A stretch of DNA of 64,000 bases from Spirosoma sp. KUDC1026 (GCF_013375035.1 NZ_CP056032.1:790001-854000); one strand, 5' to 3'. Shown: positions 26,033 to 36,330, counted from the stretch's first letter. Notes: generated from the letters alone by a model not told the origin. Numbers and translations: made by a program.

Positions 26033-27715
26033 ATGAATTCCCGTTATGCGATTGCTTTTGGTTTAGTCATTACCACGCTGACTGTTGTGGCGCAGCCTGG
26101 CAGCGCGCAAACCGACGTAACGCAGGCTAACCTGGCGCAATCGGCGGCTCCTCAGTCGGGCACGACTGCTGGTGCCGGTAACTCACGCGTGGAAAACCTG
26201 GGCAATCAGGTAAATTCGGAGTATAACGAAATCAACCCAATGATTTCGCCGGATGGCCGGACCCTGTATTTTGCTCGGATCAGTCACCCGAACAATACGC
26301 ATGGCGACAAAGGAAGTCAGGATATATGGTATTCGGAGCAGGATATGAATAACAAGTGGGGGCCCGCCAAACGCATGGGCTTCCCGCTGAATAAGGACGA
26401 ATACAACTGCGCCTACAGCATTACGCCCGACGGCAATACCATGCTCGTAAAGGGGGCCTATGCAAACGGAAACTACGAAACCCGTGGGTTTTCGATCAGT
26501 AAACGGACAGCGAACGGCTGGTCGGCTCCGCAGAAAATAGAGATTCCCAGTTATACTAACATGAGCAAAGGGCAGTTCGACTGCGGATTCATGTCGGCTG
26601 ATGGGAAAGTATTACTGATGGCGTTCAGCGAAAAGAAAAATAGTAAGGAAGACGACATCTACGTCAGCTTCCGGCAAAAAGACAACTCGTGGAGTAAACC
26701 GATCAGCCTCGGGTCGGACGTAAACACAAAATTCACGGAAACGACGCCGTTCCTGGCTCCCGATGGGGCAACGCTTTATTTCTCCAGCGATCGCGAGGGG
26801 GGGCAGGGGAGTAATGATATTTACGTCTGCAAACGGGTCGATAAAACCTGGCAGCACTGGTCGAAACCGGTCAATCTCGGTCCTACGGTCAACACAGACG
26901 GCTACGATGCGTATTACTCACTGGCTGCATCAGGCGAATATGCCTATCTGACGACCTTCAAGAACACACTGGGCAAAGGGGACATTGTTCGGGTGAAGCT
27001 AACCGATGAACAACCGACCAATCAACCCGGCAAAGTTGGGGGAGGAGAAGGCGATCTGGCTGCTGCGCCAACCGCAACCAAACCCGATCCGGTTGCGCTC
27101 ATCAGTGGTAAAGTAATTGACCAGACTACGGGTAAGCCCGTCGAAGCCCGGATTATCTACCAGACCCTGTCGGATGGGGCAGAGGTCGGCGAGGCTACGT
27201 CCGATCCGATAACGGGCGAGTACAAAATTGTTCTGCCGTACGGGCAGAAGTATAGCATGCGGGCCATCGCCAAGAATTTTATTGCCGAGGGCGATAATGT
27301 TGATCTAACCCAGACCAAAGGTTTTCAGGAGATTAAAGGGAAAGAACTGAAACTGGTCCCGATTGAGAAAGGAAACACGATACGTATCAATAACATCTTC
27401 TTTGACACGGGTAAATCTGAACTGCGGCCGGAATCCAGTCCTGAACTGGATCGTCTGGTAACAACCCTGAACGAAACGCCCAAAATGGTGATCGAAGTGC
27501 GGGGACATACGGATAACACCGGTTCCAACGAGATCAATACCAAACTGTCGCAGGACCGGGCCGATGCCGTTCGGGAGTATTTTATCAGCAAAGGTATTGA
27601 ACCCGATCGGGTTGCGAGTAAGGGTTTTGGCGAAAGCAAGCCCGTGGCGACCAACGACACCGACGCCGGCCGTCAGCAGAACCGTCGGGTTGAATTCATT
27701 ATTGTGCAGAAATAA
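26033..27715 (+). CDS. OmpA-family protein with PD40 (WD40-like) repeats
   Basis: 560 residues from the ATG at 26033; the TTG at 25979 is not preferred. Signal peptide MNSRYAIAFGLVITTLTVVA. Residues of about 60-330 hold PD40-type beta-propeller repeats (EINPMISPDGRTLYFARI, ETTPFLAPDGATLYFSSD). A carboxypeptidase-regulatory-like domain is around 365-440. The C-terminal OmpA domain has FFDTGKSELRPES, EVRGHTDNTGS and DAGRQQNRRVEF, which binds peptidoglycan. The likely role is linking the outer membrane to the cell wall. Confidence 0.88.
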   Translation: MNSRYAIAFGLVITTLTVVAQPGSAQTDVTQANLAQSAAPQSGTTAGAGNSRVENLGNQVNSEYNEINPMISPDGRTLYFARISHPNNTHGDKGSQDIWYSEQDMNNKWGPAKRMGFPLNKDEYNCAYSITPDGNTMLVKGAYANGNYETRGFSISKRTANGWSAPQKIEIPSYTNMSKGQFDCGFMSADGKVLLMAFSEKKNSKEDDIYVSFRQKDNSWSKPISLGSDVNTKFTETTPFLAPDGATLYFSSDREGGQGSNDIYVCKRVDKTWQHWSKPVNLGPTVNTDGYDAYYSLAASGEYAYLTTFKNTLGKGDIVRVKLTDEQPTNQPGKVGGGEGDLAAAPTATKPDPVALISGKVIDQTTGKPVEARIIYQTLSDGAEVGEATSDPITGEYKIVLPYGQKYSMRAIAKNFIAEGDNVDLTQTKGFQEIKGKELKLVPIEKGNTIRINNIFFDTGKSELRPESSPELDRLVTTLNETPKMVIEVRGHTDNTGSNEINTKLSQDRADAVREYFISKGIEPDRVASKGFGESKPVATNDTDAGRQQNRRVEFIIVQK

Positions 27716-27831
27716 GCTGACCGCTAATCCATTTTTTCTCCCGTTGAGCAGGTTACCTGGTCCTGTCTTCCTATTTTTTCAATAGGTGAATGGTATGTGT
27801 GTTAGCTTTACTCAAAACTAACATACATACC

Positions 27832-28242
27832 ATGAAACGTTTCCCGCTATTTATCGCCCTTGTCCTACTGGCTTTCTCCGCCGTTACCACGTCGGCCGTT
27901 GCTCAATCTAAGCCGGGAGCATCTGACGTAACGACGTCCGATCCCAAGCTTGATTCGCTGACCAAACTATCGCAGAAATACCTGAACGACAATCAGCCCG
28001 ATTCGCTCTACGCACTCATGGCGGAGAGCTTTAAAGCGCAGATCTCAGCCGATAAAATGAAAGAAGTATCATCGCAACTTGTTGGTCAGCTCGGCAAATG
28101 GACAGCTATTGAACCCAAAGGTGTGCAGGATGGCGTGGGAAAATACAAAGCTACGTTTGCGCTGGCCGCGCTGGATTTCTTTATCGGTCTGGACAAACAG
28201 GGAAAAATTGAAACCTTCCTGTTTAAACCCATCACTGAATGA
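27832..28242 (+). CDS. Secreted DUF3887-type protein
   Basis: 136 residues from the ATG at 27832, with signal peptide MKRFPLFIALVLLAFSAVTT ending near VAQS. The mature part is one small domain with DSLTKLSQKYLNDNQPDSLY, then SFKAQISADKMKEV and LGKWTAIEPKG, resembling the DUF3887 (cystatin-like) fold. The same domain is repeated at the start of the next protein. The two genes overlap by 4 nt (ATGA), so they are translationally coupled. Confidence 0.75.
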   Translation: MKRFPLFIALVLLAFSAVTTSAVAQSKPGASDVTTSDPKLDSLTKLSQKYLNDNQPDSLYALMAESFKAQISADKMKEVSSQLVGQLGKWTAIEPKGVQDGVGKYKATFALAALDFFIGLDKQGKIETFLFKPITE

Positions 28243-29669
28243 AGTATAGCTGTGGTCTGGTAGTGGTAATGCTGCTACTGATGGGCCTGAATGGTGTGGC
28301 ACAGCCTGCCAGCCAGGCCGTCGACTCCATAGCCACCCTGGTTCGAACGTACTACAATGCGCGTCAGGCCGATAGTATCTATGCGCTGACAGATGCTTCC
28401 TTCAAGAAGGCCGTTACGGGGGCACAATTCAACCAATTCATTACCAGCTCCTTTTCCGAACTGGGGTCATGGATGTCAACGGGAGAGCCCCGGATTGCTG
28501 CCGATGGCTATCATTACCCAGTCCATTTCGCGAACGGAACGCTGGAATTTTTACTAACTCTTAACAATCAGCGGCAAATTGCTGCCCTAGCGTTGCAACC
28601 GGTTCAGACGCCTAAACCGACGCGTGCTCGCCAGAACATACTGACTAATAATCCCCTGCAAAGTCCACTGGATCGACAGGTTGATTCTGTCGTTTCAGTT
28701 TACATGAGCAAACCCGAAGCGGTGGGCTTGAGTGTGGGTATTCTACGCAAGGATAGTCTATTTACATACGGTTACGGCGAAACCCGGCTTGGTAGCAGAG
28801 ATACGCCAACCGGTAATACCCTATTCGAAATCGGTTCAGTTTCCAAGACGTTTACGGCGGTTCTCCTGGCTGATGCTGTTCGGCAGGGACAAGTGAAACT
28901 AGACGATCGGGCCAGCCAGTACCTGCCCGATTCACTGCCTCCGTTGCGTTATGATGGGGTCGACGTTACGTTACGGATGCTGGCCAATCACACGTCCGGG
29001 TTACCGAGGCTCCCGGTAAATCTAAACTCCAGTCGTTTGTATGACCCGCAGAATCCTTATGCGCACTATGACGAACAGGAACTGTTCACATACCTGAAAA
29101 CCGTTGCGTTTGTCCACAAACCAGGTACTACGTATGACTATTCAAATCTGGGAATGGGGCTGCTCGGAACAATTCTGAGTCGACGAACGGGTAAATTGTA
29201 CGAGCAGTTACTGACTGAGGTAATTGCCAAGCCGCTTGGGCTGTCGAACACCCTTATTACGTTGCCCGTCAGTAAACACCTGGCGCAGGGGTATGATCAG
29301 TCAGGGAAAGCAGTTCATTCCTGGGAGTTCAAAGCGCTGACAGGAGCGGGCGGGATTCGATCAACGACCGATGATCTGTTGCTGTACCTGCAGGCCAATC
29401 TGGGGAAAGCACCGGGCCGCCTGCGTTCGGCTCTCCAGTTAACCCAGCAACCGACCTACACGGATACGCAGTCTCAGCCAACAGTGGGACTGGGCTGGCA
29501 TATTAATCCGAAAACGGGCTGGCGATGGCACAACGGCGGGACGGGAGGCTTCCGAAGTTTCGTGGGTTTTGACCCGAAAAAAAAGACGGGAATTGTCGTG
29601 CTGACTAACGCCCAGATCGATTCGCCGGACGAAGTTGCCAGGCAGCTAATTAAAGCGGTTGGGCTTTGA
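28239..29669 (+). CDS. DUF3887-beta-lactamase/penicillin-binding-like serine hydrolase fusion
   Basis: 476 residues with a signal peptide (MKYSCGLVVVMLLLMGLNGVA). Residues 28-120 are a DUF3887-like domain paralogous to the preceding gene. From about 145 on it is a class C beta-lactamase-fold serine hydrolase with SVSK (Ser200, Lys203), YSN (Tyr301) and WHNGGTGGF in the place of the HxGxTGG box. It could be an esterase, a peptidase or a true beta-lactamase, and sequence alone does not decide. The product is periplasmic. Confidence 0.88.
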   Translation: MKYSCGLVVVMLLLMGLNGVAQPASQAVDSIATLVRTYYNARQADSIYALTDASFKKAVTGAQFNQFITSSFSELGSWMSTGEPRIAADGYHYPVHFANGTLEFLLTLNNQRQIAALALQPVQTPKPTRARQNILTNNPLQSPLDRQVDSVVSVYMSKPEAVGLSVGILRKDSLFTYGYGETRLGSRDTPTGNTLFEIGSVSKTFTAVLLADAVRQGQVKLDDRASQYLPDSLPPLRYDGVDVTLRMLANHTSGLPRLPVNLNSSRLYDPQNPYAHYDEQELFTYLKTVAFVHKPGTTYDYSNLGMGLLGTILSRRTGKLYEQLLTEVIAKPLGLSNTLITLPVSKHLAQGYDQSGKAVHSWEFKALTGAGGIRSTTDDLLLYLQANLGKAPGRLRSALQLTQQPTYTDTQSQPTVGLGWHINPKTGWRWHNGGTGGFRSFVGFDPKKKTGIVVLTNAQIDSPDEVARQLIKAVGL

Positions 29670-29727
29670 ACCAAATGCTGATTTACCGGTATTAACTACA
29701 TACAACCGTTTAACTAATAGCAACTTT

Positions 29728-30588
29728 ATGCAACTCAACGTAGGCTGCGAACTGTCGTTTGACGCCCAGGAATCAACACCAATTGTCTTAATGCTGCGCC
29801 CACGCTCCGGGGCGGGTCAGTGGATTATCCGCGAAGCGTATCAAATTACCCCGTCTGTTACGGTAACTGAGTTTACTGATCTGTACGGAAATCTGTGCCA
29901 GCGAGTTGTTGCGCCAGAAGGACCATTTTCTATTCATTTCTCGGCCAGTGTTCAGACGTCCGACGTGATCGACGTAGCACCCGGTGCCCCCTATACGCCC
30001 GTTGAGGAACTGCCCGATGACGTACTTCACTATACCTTGCCCAGCCGCTACTGCGAATCGGATAAACTCGGCGAACTGGCAACGGAAATTACAAAGAATG
30101 CTGAACCGGGCTACGATCAGGCCGAGGCAATCCGTAAATGGATACATGACAACGTAAAATACCAGTATGGTACCAGTGATGCCAGCACCTCTGCGGCTGA
30201 TACGGCCGATAAACGAATCGGCGTATGCCGGGACTTTACGCATCTGGGGATTTCGCTTTGCCGGGCGTTAAATATTCCGGCTCGAATGGTCGTTGGTTAT
30301 CTATATCAGCTCGACCCGATGGATTTACATGCCTGGTTTGAGGCTTATGTTGATGGACGATGGTTTACCTTTGATGCAACGCAGAGCGAACCCCGTGGCA
30401 ATCGGGTAACGGTAGCCTACGGACGAGATGCCGCCGACGTGGCTTTTACGACACAATTTGGGGCTATGACCCTGAATGATATGAAAGTTTGGGTAGACGC
30501 CGATACGTCAGATACAGATAGTCAAAATAATTCAGAATCAGCACCAACCGTTTCATCATCGGTGGGGTCTACTAATCAAAACGGCTAA
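29728..30588 (+). CDS. Transglutaminase-like family protein
   Basis: 286 residues from the ATG at 29728 (MQLNVGCELSFDA). An N-terminal beta domain of the kind found in bacterial transglutaminase-like proteins covers about 1-100. The catalytic core has Cys in RIGVCRDFTH, His in DLHAWFEAY and Asp in WFTFDATQSE. No signal peptide, so the protein is cytosolic. Such proteins are probably peptidases or peptide ligases. The C-terminal tail is low complexity (Asp/Ser/Asn). An upstream frame to 29659 lies partly inside the preceding gene and is not preferred. Confidence 0.85.
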   Translation: MQLNVGCELSFDAQESTPIVLMLRPRSGAGQWIIREAYQITPSVTVTEFTDLYGNLCQRVVAPEGPFSIHFSASVQTSDVIDVAPGAPYTPVEELPDDVLHYTLPSRYCESDKLGELATEITKNAEPGYDQAEAIRKWIHDNVKYQYGTSDASTSAADTADKRIGVCRDFTHLGISLCRALNIPARMVVGYLYQLDPMDLHAWFEAYVDGRWFTFDATQSEPRGNRVTVAYGRDAADVAFTTQFGAMTLNDMKVWVDADTSDTDSQNNSESAPTVSSSVGSTNQNG

Positions 30589-30594
30589 CAGCAC

Positions 30595-31029
30595 ATGAAA
30601 AAACGACTGCTTTTCTGCGCTTTTGCGGGATCTCTGGCGAGTTGCCAACGTGAGGGCGATATTCAACCGGCCAGGGTATCTGTAGCCAGCGAAGTGGTCG
30701 GTACCTATGAAACGAACGCGTTCACGGACGTGCTGCACGTAGCGACTCCGGCTAATCAGATGCCGACTATAAACGTAACGGCTGAGACAGACACTACGGT
30801 AACAATGACGTACACAAATCCGTACCCGTCATTAAGCGAAGACCAAATTTCGCATGTGCTGGTACGTCGGCAGGCCGAAGGTGTTTATTTCTGGACGAAT
30901 GATACGCTGATCGGCTCCCTGCAGAATGATCGTGCGTTCACGAGCCGTGGTATTGAGAAGCAGGCAGAAGTCCTCCGTATTAACGCAGTTCATTCGAATA
31001 AAACGGTACGCTTTGTCGGTTTTAAGTAA
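30595..31029 (+). CDS. Small putative lipoprotein
   Basis: 144 residues. The N-terminus MKKRLLFCAFAGSLASCQ is a type II signal peptide with a lipobox ending at Cys17, so the protein is probably lipid-anchored. The remainder is a polar beta-rich domain of about 125 residues with no recognised family. It starts 6 nt after the transglutaminase stop and is probably co-transcribed with it. A strong terminator follows at 31068. Confidence 0.7.
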   Translation: MKKRLLFCAFAGSLASCQREGDIQPARVSVASEVVGTYETNAFTDVLHVATPANQMPTINVTAETDTTVTMTYTNPYPSLSEDQISHVLVRRQAEGVYFWTNDTLIGSLQNDRAFTSRGIEKQAEVLRINAVHSNKTVRFVGFK

Positions 31030-31067
31030 CTGGACCACACTATTCGGAGAATTCTACTTACTCATAC

Positions 31068-31112
31068 AAAAAAACACCCGTTAGCCATAATTTGGCTGAC
31101 GGGTGTTTTTTT
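31068..31112. terminator. Strong intrinsic terminator
   Basis: A 20-bp stem (31068-31087 and 31093-31112) with one mismatch, a 5-nt loop and seven T at the end. It terminates the transglutaminase-lipoprotein unit. Confidence 0.85.
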
Positions 31113-31267
31113 TATGGGGCTAATTAATGAGATAATATGGTTAGAATGAAAAAGGTGATGCGTTTAGAGTGATTTTGACGCTGAAAACGAAACAAACATC
31201 ATGTGTACAGAATTGTTTGGCGAATTTTTATGTATTTTTAAGAACTTGCATAAATCTTTTAAGAATG

Positions 31268-31301
31268 TTTGACTTAACGTTCTTTTAATAATGTAGATTT
31301 G
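31268..31301 (+). promoter_or_regulatory. Candidate promoter of the SusC/SusD operon
   Basis: TTTG at 31268-31271 and TAGATTTG at 31294-31301 fit the Bacteroidota -33/-7 consensus, with a 22-nt spacing that is slightly long. Confidence 0.5.
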
Positions 31302-31450
31302 TTGCTTTAATTATGCCAAACTAGTGGATGAGCCAATTTTGTATGGTCAGAACCGTCTAGTAGGGAATAAGTAAGCGCAGTACCTTCATCGACAAGTCTT
31401 AACCTATAGTGCTAATTACATTGCTCCCTGTTTCTAGGGTATTCTACCTG

Positions 31451-31464
31451 TCCGCCCGGGCGGA
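31451..31464. promoter_or_regulatory. 14-bp GC palindrome in the SusC leader
   Basis: TCCGCCCGGGCGGA is a perfect palindrome in an otherwise AT-rich leader, about 133 nt before the SusC ATG. It could be a protein-binding site or the tip of an RNA stem. Confidence 0.4.
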
Positions 31465-31596
31465 TCGCGATGCCGTTAGGCGTGCTCCTGACTCCTCAAA
31501 TTTCCTGCATTCTTCCAAAGGACTACCACGGGTGGTCTGCTTGATAGTTTAGTGCCTGTTTCCAATTGTTTTCTTAACCAATCAGATCAAGTTAGT

Positions 31597-34500
31597 ATGT
31601 ATAAAAGACTACTTTGTTTATTTCTGAGTGTACTGCTGATCGGGACAGCGTATGCCCAGACTCGAACGGTTACCGGTAAGGTAACCTCGTCGGAAGACGG
31701 CTCCTCGCTGCCCGGCGTATCCGTAATTGTACCCGGCACAAAGACCGGTACCACGACCAATGCGGATGGTCAATTTAGCCTGAGCGTACCAGCTGGCGCG
31801 CGGGCACTAACATTCTCGTTCGTAGGGTTTGTTACGAAACGGGTAGAGATTACCGGAAACACTGCCAACACGACGCTGGCTCCGGACGATAATGTCCTGA
31901 ACGAAGTAGTTGTAACGGCCGGCGGTTTGACGGCGCAACGCCGGGAGCTGGGTAACCAGGCAACAACGATCAACTCGAGGGAGATCACGCAGGGAAAGTC
32001 TCAGAATGTAGCGTTCGGTCTGTCGGGTCGGGTACCAGGGTTGCTGGTAACAGCGGTAAGTAGCGGAGTTAATCCGAACTACCGGATCGTACTACGGGGT
32101 AACCGCTCGCTGACGGGTAACAACCAGGCGCTGATCATTATCGATAACATCATTTCGACGAGCAGCATTCTGGGTAACCTGAATCCAGAGGATATTGATG
32201 ACATTCAAGTACTTAACGGTGCTGGTGCGGCTGCGCTTTACGGGTCGGATGCATCGAACGGTGCTCTGATCGTGACGACTAAGAAAGGGAAGGCAGGCGT
32301 AACGCAGGTTAAAATATCAAACACAACTACGCTGGAGCGGGTAAGTTACTTACCGCAATTGCAACGTGGCTTTGGTTCAGGTACGACGCCTGATGACGTA
32401 CCAACCTACACACCTTACGAGAACCAGCAGTATGGTCCAGCCTTCGATGGTTCAATCGTGAACATCGGTAAACCGTTGCAGGATGGTTCAATTCAGTCGG
32501 TACCTTATAACTATAAAGGTTCACGGGAAAACTTCTGGCAGACGGGTGTCGCTAACCAGACTGATTTCAGTATTTCGTCGGGTGACGAAAAATCAACCTA
32601 CTACATCTCGGGTCAGTATTTCGACCAGAAATCGACCGTACCATACGAAGGCTATAAGCGGTATAGTGTTCGGGCAAACAGTACCCGTCAGATCTACAAA
32701 AATCTGACCGCAATTTTCAACACGAACTTCATTGCGAACCGCTACGACCAAAGTAGTGCTACTGCTGCTGCATATGAAAACTTGCTTATGTCGCCTGGTC
32801 AAGTTGACGTAACGCAGTATGAGAACTGGCAGACCGATCCATTCGCAAATCCGAATGGCTATTTCAACGAGTACTACCGGAATCCCTATTTTACGCTGTC
32901 GAACTATCGCACAAAGACCCGTAACGACTATTTCCAGGGGAACCTAGAACTAAAATACCAGCCTGTTCGCGGGCTGACGCTGACGGGACGTGTTGGTATT
33001 ACGGCTCGGAACAATTCGTACAAGAGCACGGTGGGTAAATTTGTTTACTCGGATTATACGAAAAGTATCTCGGGAAGCTCGAAAACGGACATTGCCGGTA
33101 GTGTAACCGACTACAGTGGTTTTTCTACGCAGCTGGTCAACGACTTCCTGGCGCAGTATAAAACGAACATCACGAAAGACTTTGCGTTTGACGTGGTGTT
33201 GGGAACGACCTTCCGGAGCAACAGTTCAAAAGATTTGAGTGCCAGCGCTAATGGCCTTGTTATCGATGGACTGTATAATCTGGGTAACTCATTGAATAAC
33301 CCAACGGCCGGTGAAGCTAACTATATGGCTCGTCAGATTGGTGTATATGGCGAAGCTCGGTTTGGCTTCAAAGAGTACTTGTATCTGCACGTAACAGGCA
33401 GGAACGACTGGCGGTCGATCCTCGAAAAAGAGAATCGTTCGTTCTTCTACCCATCGGCTGACGTATCGTTTATCGTAACGGATGCCTTCCCGGCGCTGCA
33501 AACCAACAACTGGTTACAAAGCCTGAAATTACGGGGCGGTGTATCGCAGGTTGGTCAGATTAACTTGGGGAATTCGACCAACTTTGGTGCATATTCACTA
33601 CTGACTACTTTTAATCAGGCATATGGTTATCCATACGCAAGCGGTGCCGGTTTCTCCATCGGTAACCGGTTAGTGTCATCAAATATCAAACCTGAAAAAA
33701 CGAATGGTATTGAAGCTGGACTCGACTTTGAGTTGAAGAAATACGGTGTTAATGGTGGTTTCACGCTTTATAAAACGAACACTGTTGACCAAACGATTGT
33801 CGTAAACGTTTCAACGGCAGCCGGCTTCCAGGAGCTGTTGACAAACGTTGGTGAAGTAGAAAATAAGGGGCTTGAGTCCTACCTGAGAATTACACCAATC
33901 AAAACGGCCAGTGGTTTTGAGTTTACGGTGGGCGGTAACTACACGTTGAACCGTAATAAAGTTTTGTCGCTATCTGATCAGTCAAATCAGTTGATCATCA
34001 ATAGCCAGGGTTCTTCTGCTCAAGTCTTGGCAAAAGTTGGTTCGCCATTTCCGCTCTTACAGACAACGACGTATAACCGGGACCCACAGGGACGTATTAT
34101 TGTTGATCCTATCACGGGCTATCCAGCTAGTAACGGTACCTTCAGTGACGTTGGCATTACAACTCCCCCGCACATTCTGGGCTTCAACACCCTGTTGCGT
34201 TACAAAGGGTTACGCTTTACGACTTTGTTCGAATACCGGAATGGACATTACATCTTTAACGCTATTTCGGGCGGTTATGATTTCTCGGGAGCGGGTATTC
34301 GTACGTCCTGGTACAATCGTGACCGGTTCGTGATTCCAAACTCGTCCTATCTGGCAGCCGATGGTAGCTACGTAGCTAATACGAACATCGCTGTACGCAG
34401 CGGTGGTGCCGACTTCTGGACGGACCCAACACGGAACACAAACATTGGCGAGAACTACGTCAACTCAGCTGGCTTCTGGAAACTTCGCGAAGCGACTATT

Positions 34501-34725
34501 GCGTATGATTTCCCACAAGCTCTGCTGACTAAGACAAAATTCATCAAAGGAGCTACCCTGAGCGTTCAGGGACGTAATCTATTCATTTGGGTACCTAAAT
34601 CAAACCTATACACGGACCCAGAGTATAGCGCCAACGGAACTGACAGTAATGCTGTTGGGATCACAAACCTGGCACAAACGCCACCCGCTCGTTACTTCGG
34701 CGGTACCGTGTCGTTAACGTTTTAA
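31597..34725 (+). CDS. SusC/RagA-family TonB-linked outer membrane receptor
   Basis: Outer membrane beta-barrel that, with its SusD partner, imports glycans or peptides using TonB energy. 1042 residues from the ATG at 31597; the frame extends 15 codons upstream without similarity. Signal peptide MYKRLLCLFLSVLLIGTAYA, then a carboxypeptidase-like domain (about 23-100, TVTGKVTSSEDGSSLPGV), a plug with LNGAGAAALYGSDASNGALIV, and a long barrel ending in GGTVSLTF with a terminal Phe. It heads a three-gene operon with SusD and a lipoprotein. Confidence 0.95.
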   Translation: MYKRLLCLFLSVLLIGTAYAQTRTVTGKVTSSEDGSSLPGVSVIVPGTKTGTTTNADGQFSLSVPAGARALTFSFVGFVTKRVEITGNTANTTLAPDDNVLNEVVVTAGGLTAQRRELGNQATTINSREITQGKSQNVAFGLSGRVPGLLVTAVSSGVNPNYRIVLRGNRSLTGNNQALIIIDNIISTSSILGNLNPEDIDDIQVLNGAGAAALYGSDASNGALIVTTKKGKAGVTQVKISNTTTLERVSYLPQLQRGFGSGTTPDDVPTYTPYENQQYGPAFDGSIVNIGKPLQDGSIQSVPYNYKGSRENFWQTGVANQTDFSISSGDEKSTYYISGQYFDQKSTVPYEGYKRYSVRANSTRQIYKNLTAIFNTNFIANRYDQSSATAAAYENLLMSPGQVDVTQYENWQTDPFANPNGYFNEYYRNPYFTLSNYRTKTRNDYFQGNLELKYQPVRGLTLTGRVGITARNNSYKSTVGKFVYSDYTKSISGSSKTDIAGSVTDYSGFSTQLVNDFLAQYKTNITKDFAFDVVLGTTFRSNSSKDLSASANGLVIDGLYNLGNSLNNPTAGEANYMARQIGVYGEARFGFKEYLYLHVTGRNDWRSILEKENRSFFYPSADVSFIVTDAFPALQTNNWLQSLKLRGGVSQVGQINLGNSTNFGAYSLLTTFNQAYGYPYASGAGFSIGNRLVSSNIKPEKTNGIEAGLDFELKKYGVNGGFTLYKTNTVDQTIVVNVSTAAGFQELLTNVGEVENKGLESYLRITPIKTASGFEFTVGGNYTLNRNKVLSLSDQSNQLIINSQGSSAQVLAKVGSPFPLLQTTTYNRDPQGRIIVDPITGYPASNGTFSDVGITTPPHILGFNTLLRYKGLRFTTLFEYRNGHYIFNAISGGYDFSGAGIRTSWYNRDRFVIPNSSYLAADGSYVANTNIAVRSGGADFWTDPTRNTNIGENYVNSAGFWKLREATIAYDFPQALLTKTKFIKGATLSVQGRNLFIWVPKSNLYTDPEYSANGTDSNAVGITNLAQTPPARYFGGTVSLTF

Positions 34726-34735
34726 TAGATAAACA

Positions 34736-36319
34736 ATGAAAAAAAATCACATATATTGGGTTCTGTCGCTGCTATTGCTGGCTACGTCATCCTGTAACGA
34801 CTATCTGGACATTAATACCAATCCGAACTCGGCAACCGTCGTATCGGCCCCCCTGGTGCTACCTCAGGCTATCGTTGGTTCAGCTTCATTATCTGTCAGC
34901 TACAATAACTACGGCGGGCATTTCGGGGGTTATCTGGCCAACGCCGGTGGTTTCTCTGCTTTCGGCAACTTACTCAACTACAACATTACCCCAATTGATT
35001 ATAATGGTCTGTGGGTAAATACGTATGACAATCTGGAAGATTACAAATACGTAATCACCCAGACGGAGGGCTTGGACGAGCAATCGTACTATAACGCAGT
35101 CGCCAAGATCATGACGGCTTTAAATTTTCAACGGCTGGTCGATGCGTTTGGTGATGTACCGTATTCGGAAGCTTTGGGAGGTAACGGAAACCGAACACCA
35201 AAGTACGATTCAGCTCCGGTGATTTATCAGGACCTGGTCAACCAACTGGACAACGCAATTGCGATCATTAACAACGCTAAATCGCCAATCGCGCTGAATT
35301 CATCGTCCGATCCTATGTTTGGTGGTAACATGACAAGCTGGAAACAGTTTGCCAATACGCTGAAACTGCGCATGCTGATTCGTGTATCGGGTGTGTCGTC
35401 GTTGTCATCGTTTGTTACAACAAAGTTTGCTGCGCTGGATAGAACACTTGGTTTTATTACTACCGATGCAATTGTCAATCCTGGTTATGTGAAGCAGGAT
35501 GGTAAACAGAATCCCTTGTGGAACTCATGGGGCTATACGGTAGCTGGTGCTTTGTCAAACTCTTCCCGTATTCCAACACAGTTTATTTATGGCTTCTACA
35601 AAGGTCAGAAATTGACTGATAACGGTCGGGGTGCTGTCATCTTCAAGAACTTCTCGGCGGGTACAACGCCTGTCAATCAGCTAGGAAACGAAGTAAACGC
35701 ACCAACGATCATTACCAACTACCCAACTTGGTATACCGGTACCTACAGTAGCGCATCGAGCATCTCGAACTCGCTGGGCATTCTGAAAGGCCCCTCGATG
35801 GGACAGCCCATCATGCTGGCGGCTGAATCGTATTTCCTGCAGGCCGAAGCGCAATTAAAAGGTTTCCTGACCGGCGACGTAACAACCAGCTTCAATCAGG
35901 GTATTACGCAGTCGTTCACGTATCTCTATAAGGACGTAACGAACGTTGTATCTTCTACAAAGAACGTTGCAACGGACGTAGCGGCCTACAAAACCGACAA
36001 CGCAGGCAGCTACCTGGTGAACATCAACCTGGCAACGACCAACGCACAACGTCTGGAAGCAATCATTACGCAGAAATACATTGCGGTGAACATGATCAAT
36101 TCCGATGAAGGCTGGAACGAGTTCCGTCGGACGGGGTATCCTGTCACGAACCCAGCGGGCAACGGTTATACGAACATCGCGTCGAACAAATCGAACTCAA
36201 CGCGGGCTGATAAAATGATTACTCGAGTGCTGTACCCATCGTCGGAGCAGTCGTATAACGCGGCTAACTACCGGCCCATTAATCAGTTTGCCGATTTAAT
36301 TTTCTGGGATCCTAATTGA
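34736..36319 (+). CDS. SusD/RagB-family nutrient-binding lipoprotein
   Basis: Surface lipoprotein that caps the SusC barrel and binds the substrate. 527 residues. The lipobox region is LLLLATSSCNDYL with the modified Cys at about 20, followed by the family opening DINTNPNSA. The middle contains TPR-like helices and the stretch DGWNEFRRTGYP-like (here DEGWNEFRRTGYP). It starts 10 nt after SusC. It belongs to the SusD-like_2 type by overall pattern (inference). Confidence 0.92.
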   Translation: MKKNHIYWVLSLLLLATSSCNDYLDINTNPNSATVVSAPLVLPQAIVGSASLSVSYNNYGGHFGGYLANAGGFSAFGNLLNYNITPIDYNGLWVNTYDNLEDYKYVITQTEGLDEQSYYNAVAKIMTALNFQRLVDAFGDVPYSEALGGNGNRTPKYDSAPVIYQDLVNQLDNAIAIINNAKSPIALNSSSDPMFGGNMTSWKQFANTLKLRMLIRVSGVSSLSSFVTTKFAALDRTLGFITTDAIVNPGYVKQDGKQNPLWNSWGYTVAGALSNSSRIPTQFIYGFYKGQKLTDNGRGAVIFKNFSAGTTPVNQLGNEVNAPTIITNYPTWYTGTYSSASSISNSLGILKGPSMGQPIMLAAESYFLQAEAQLKGFLTGDVTTSFNQGITQSFTYLYKDVTNVVSSTKNVATDVAAYKTDNAGSYLVNINLATTNAQRLEAIITQKYIAVNMINSDEGWNEFRRTGYPVTNPAGNGYTNIASNKSNSTRADKMITRVLYPSSEQSYNAANYRPINQFADLIFWDPN

Positions 36320-36330
36320 TCAATAGACAC

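Larger units (their letters stand above)
31113..31596 (+). other. Long 5' leader of the SusC/SusD operon
   Basis: This stretch of about 480 bases has no supported gene. It holds the promoter-like pair at 31268-31301 and the palindrome TCCGCCCGGGCGGA at 31451-31464. The distance from the -7 box to the SusC ATG is about 295 nt. I could not assign a known riboswitch. Confidence 0.5.
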
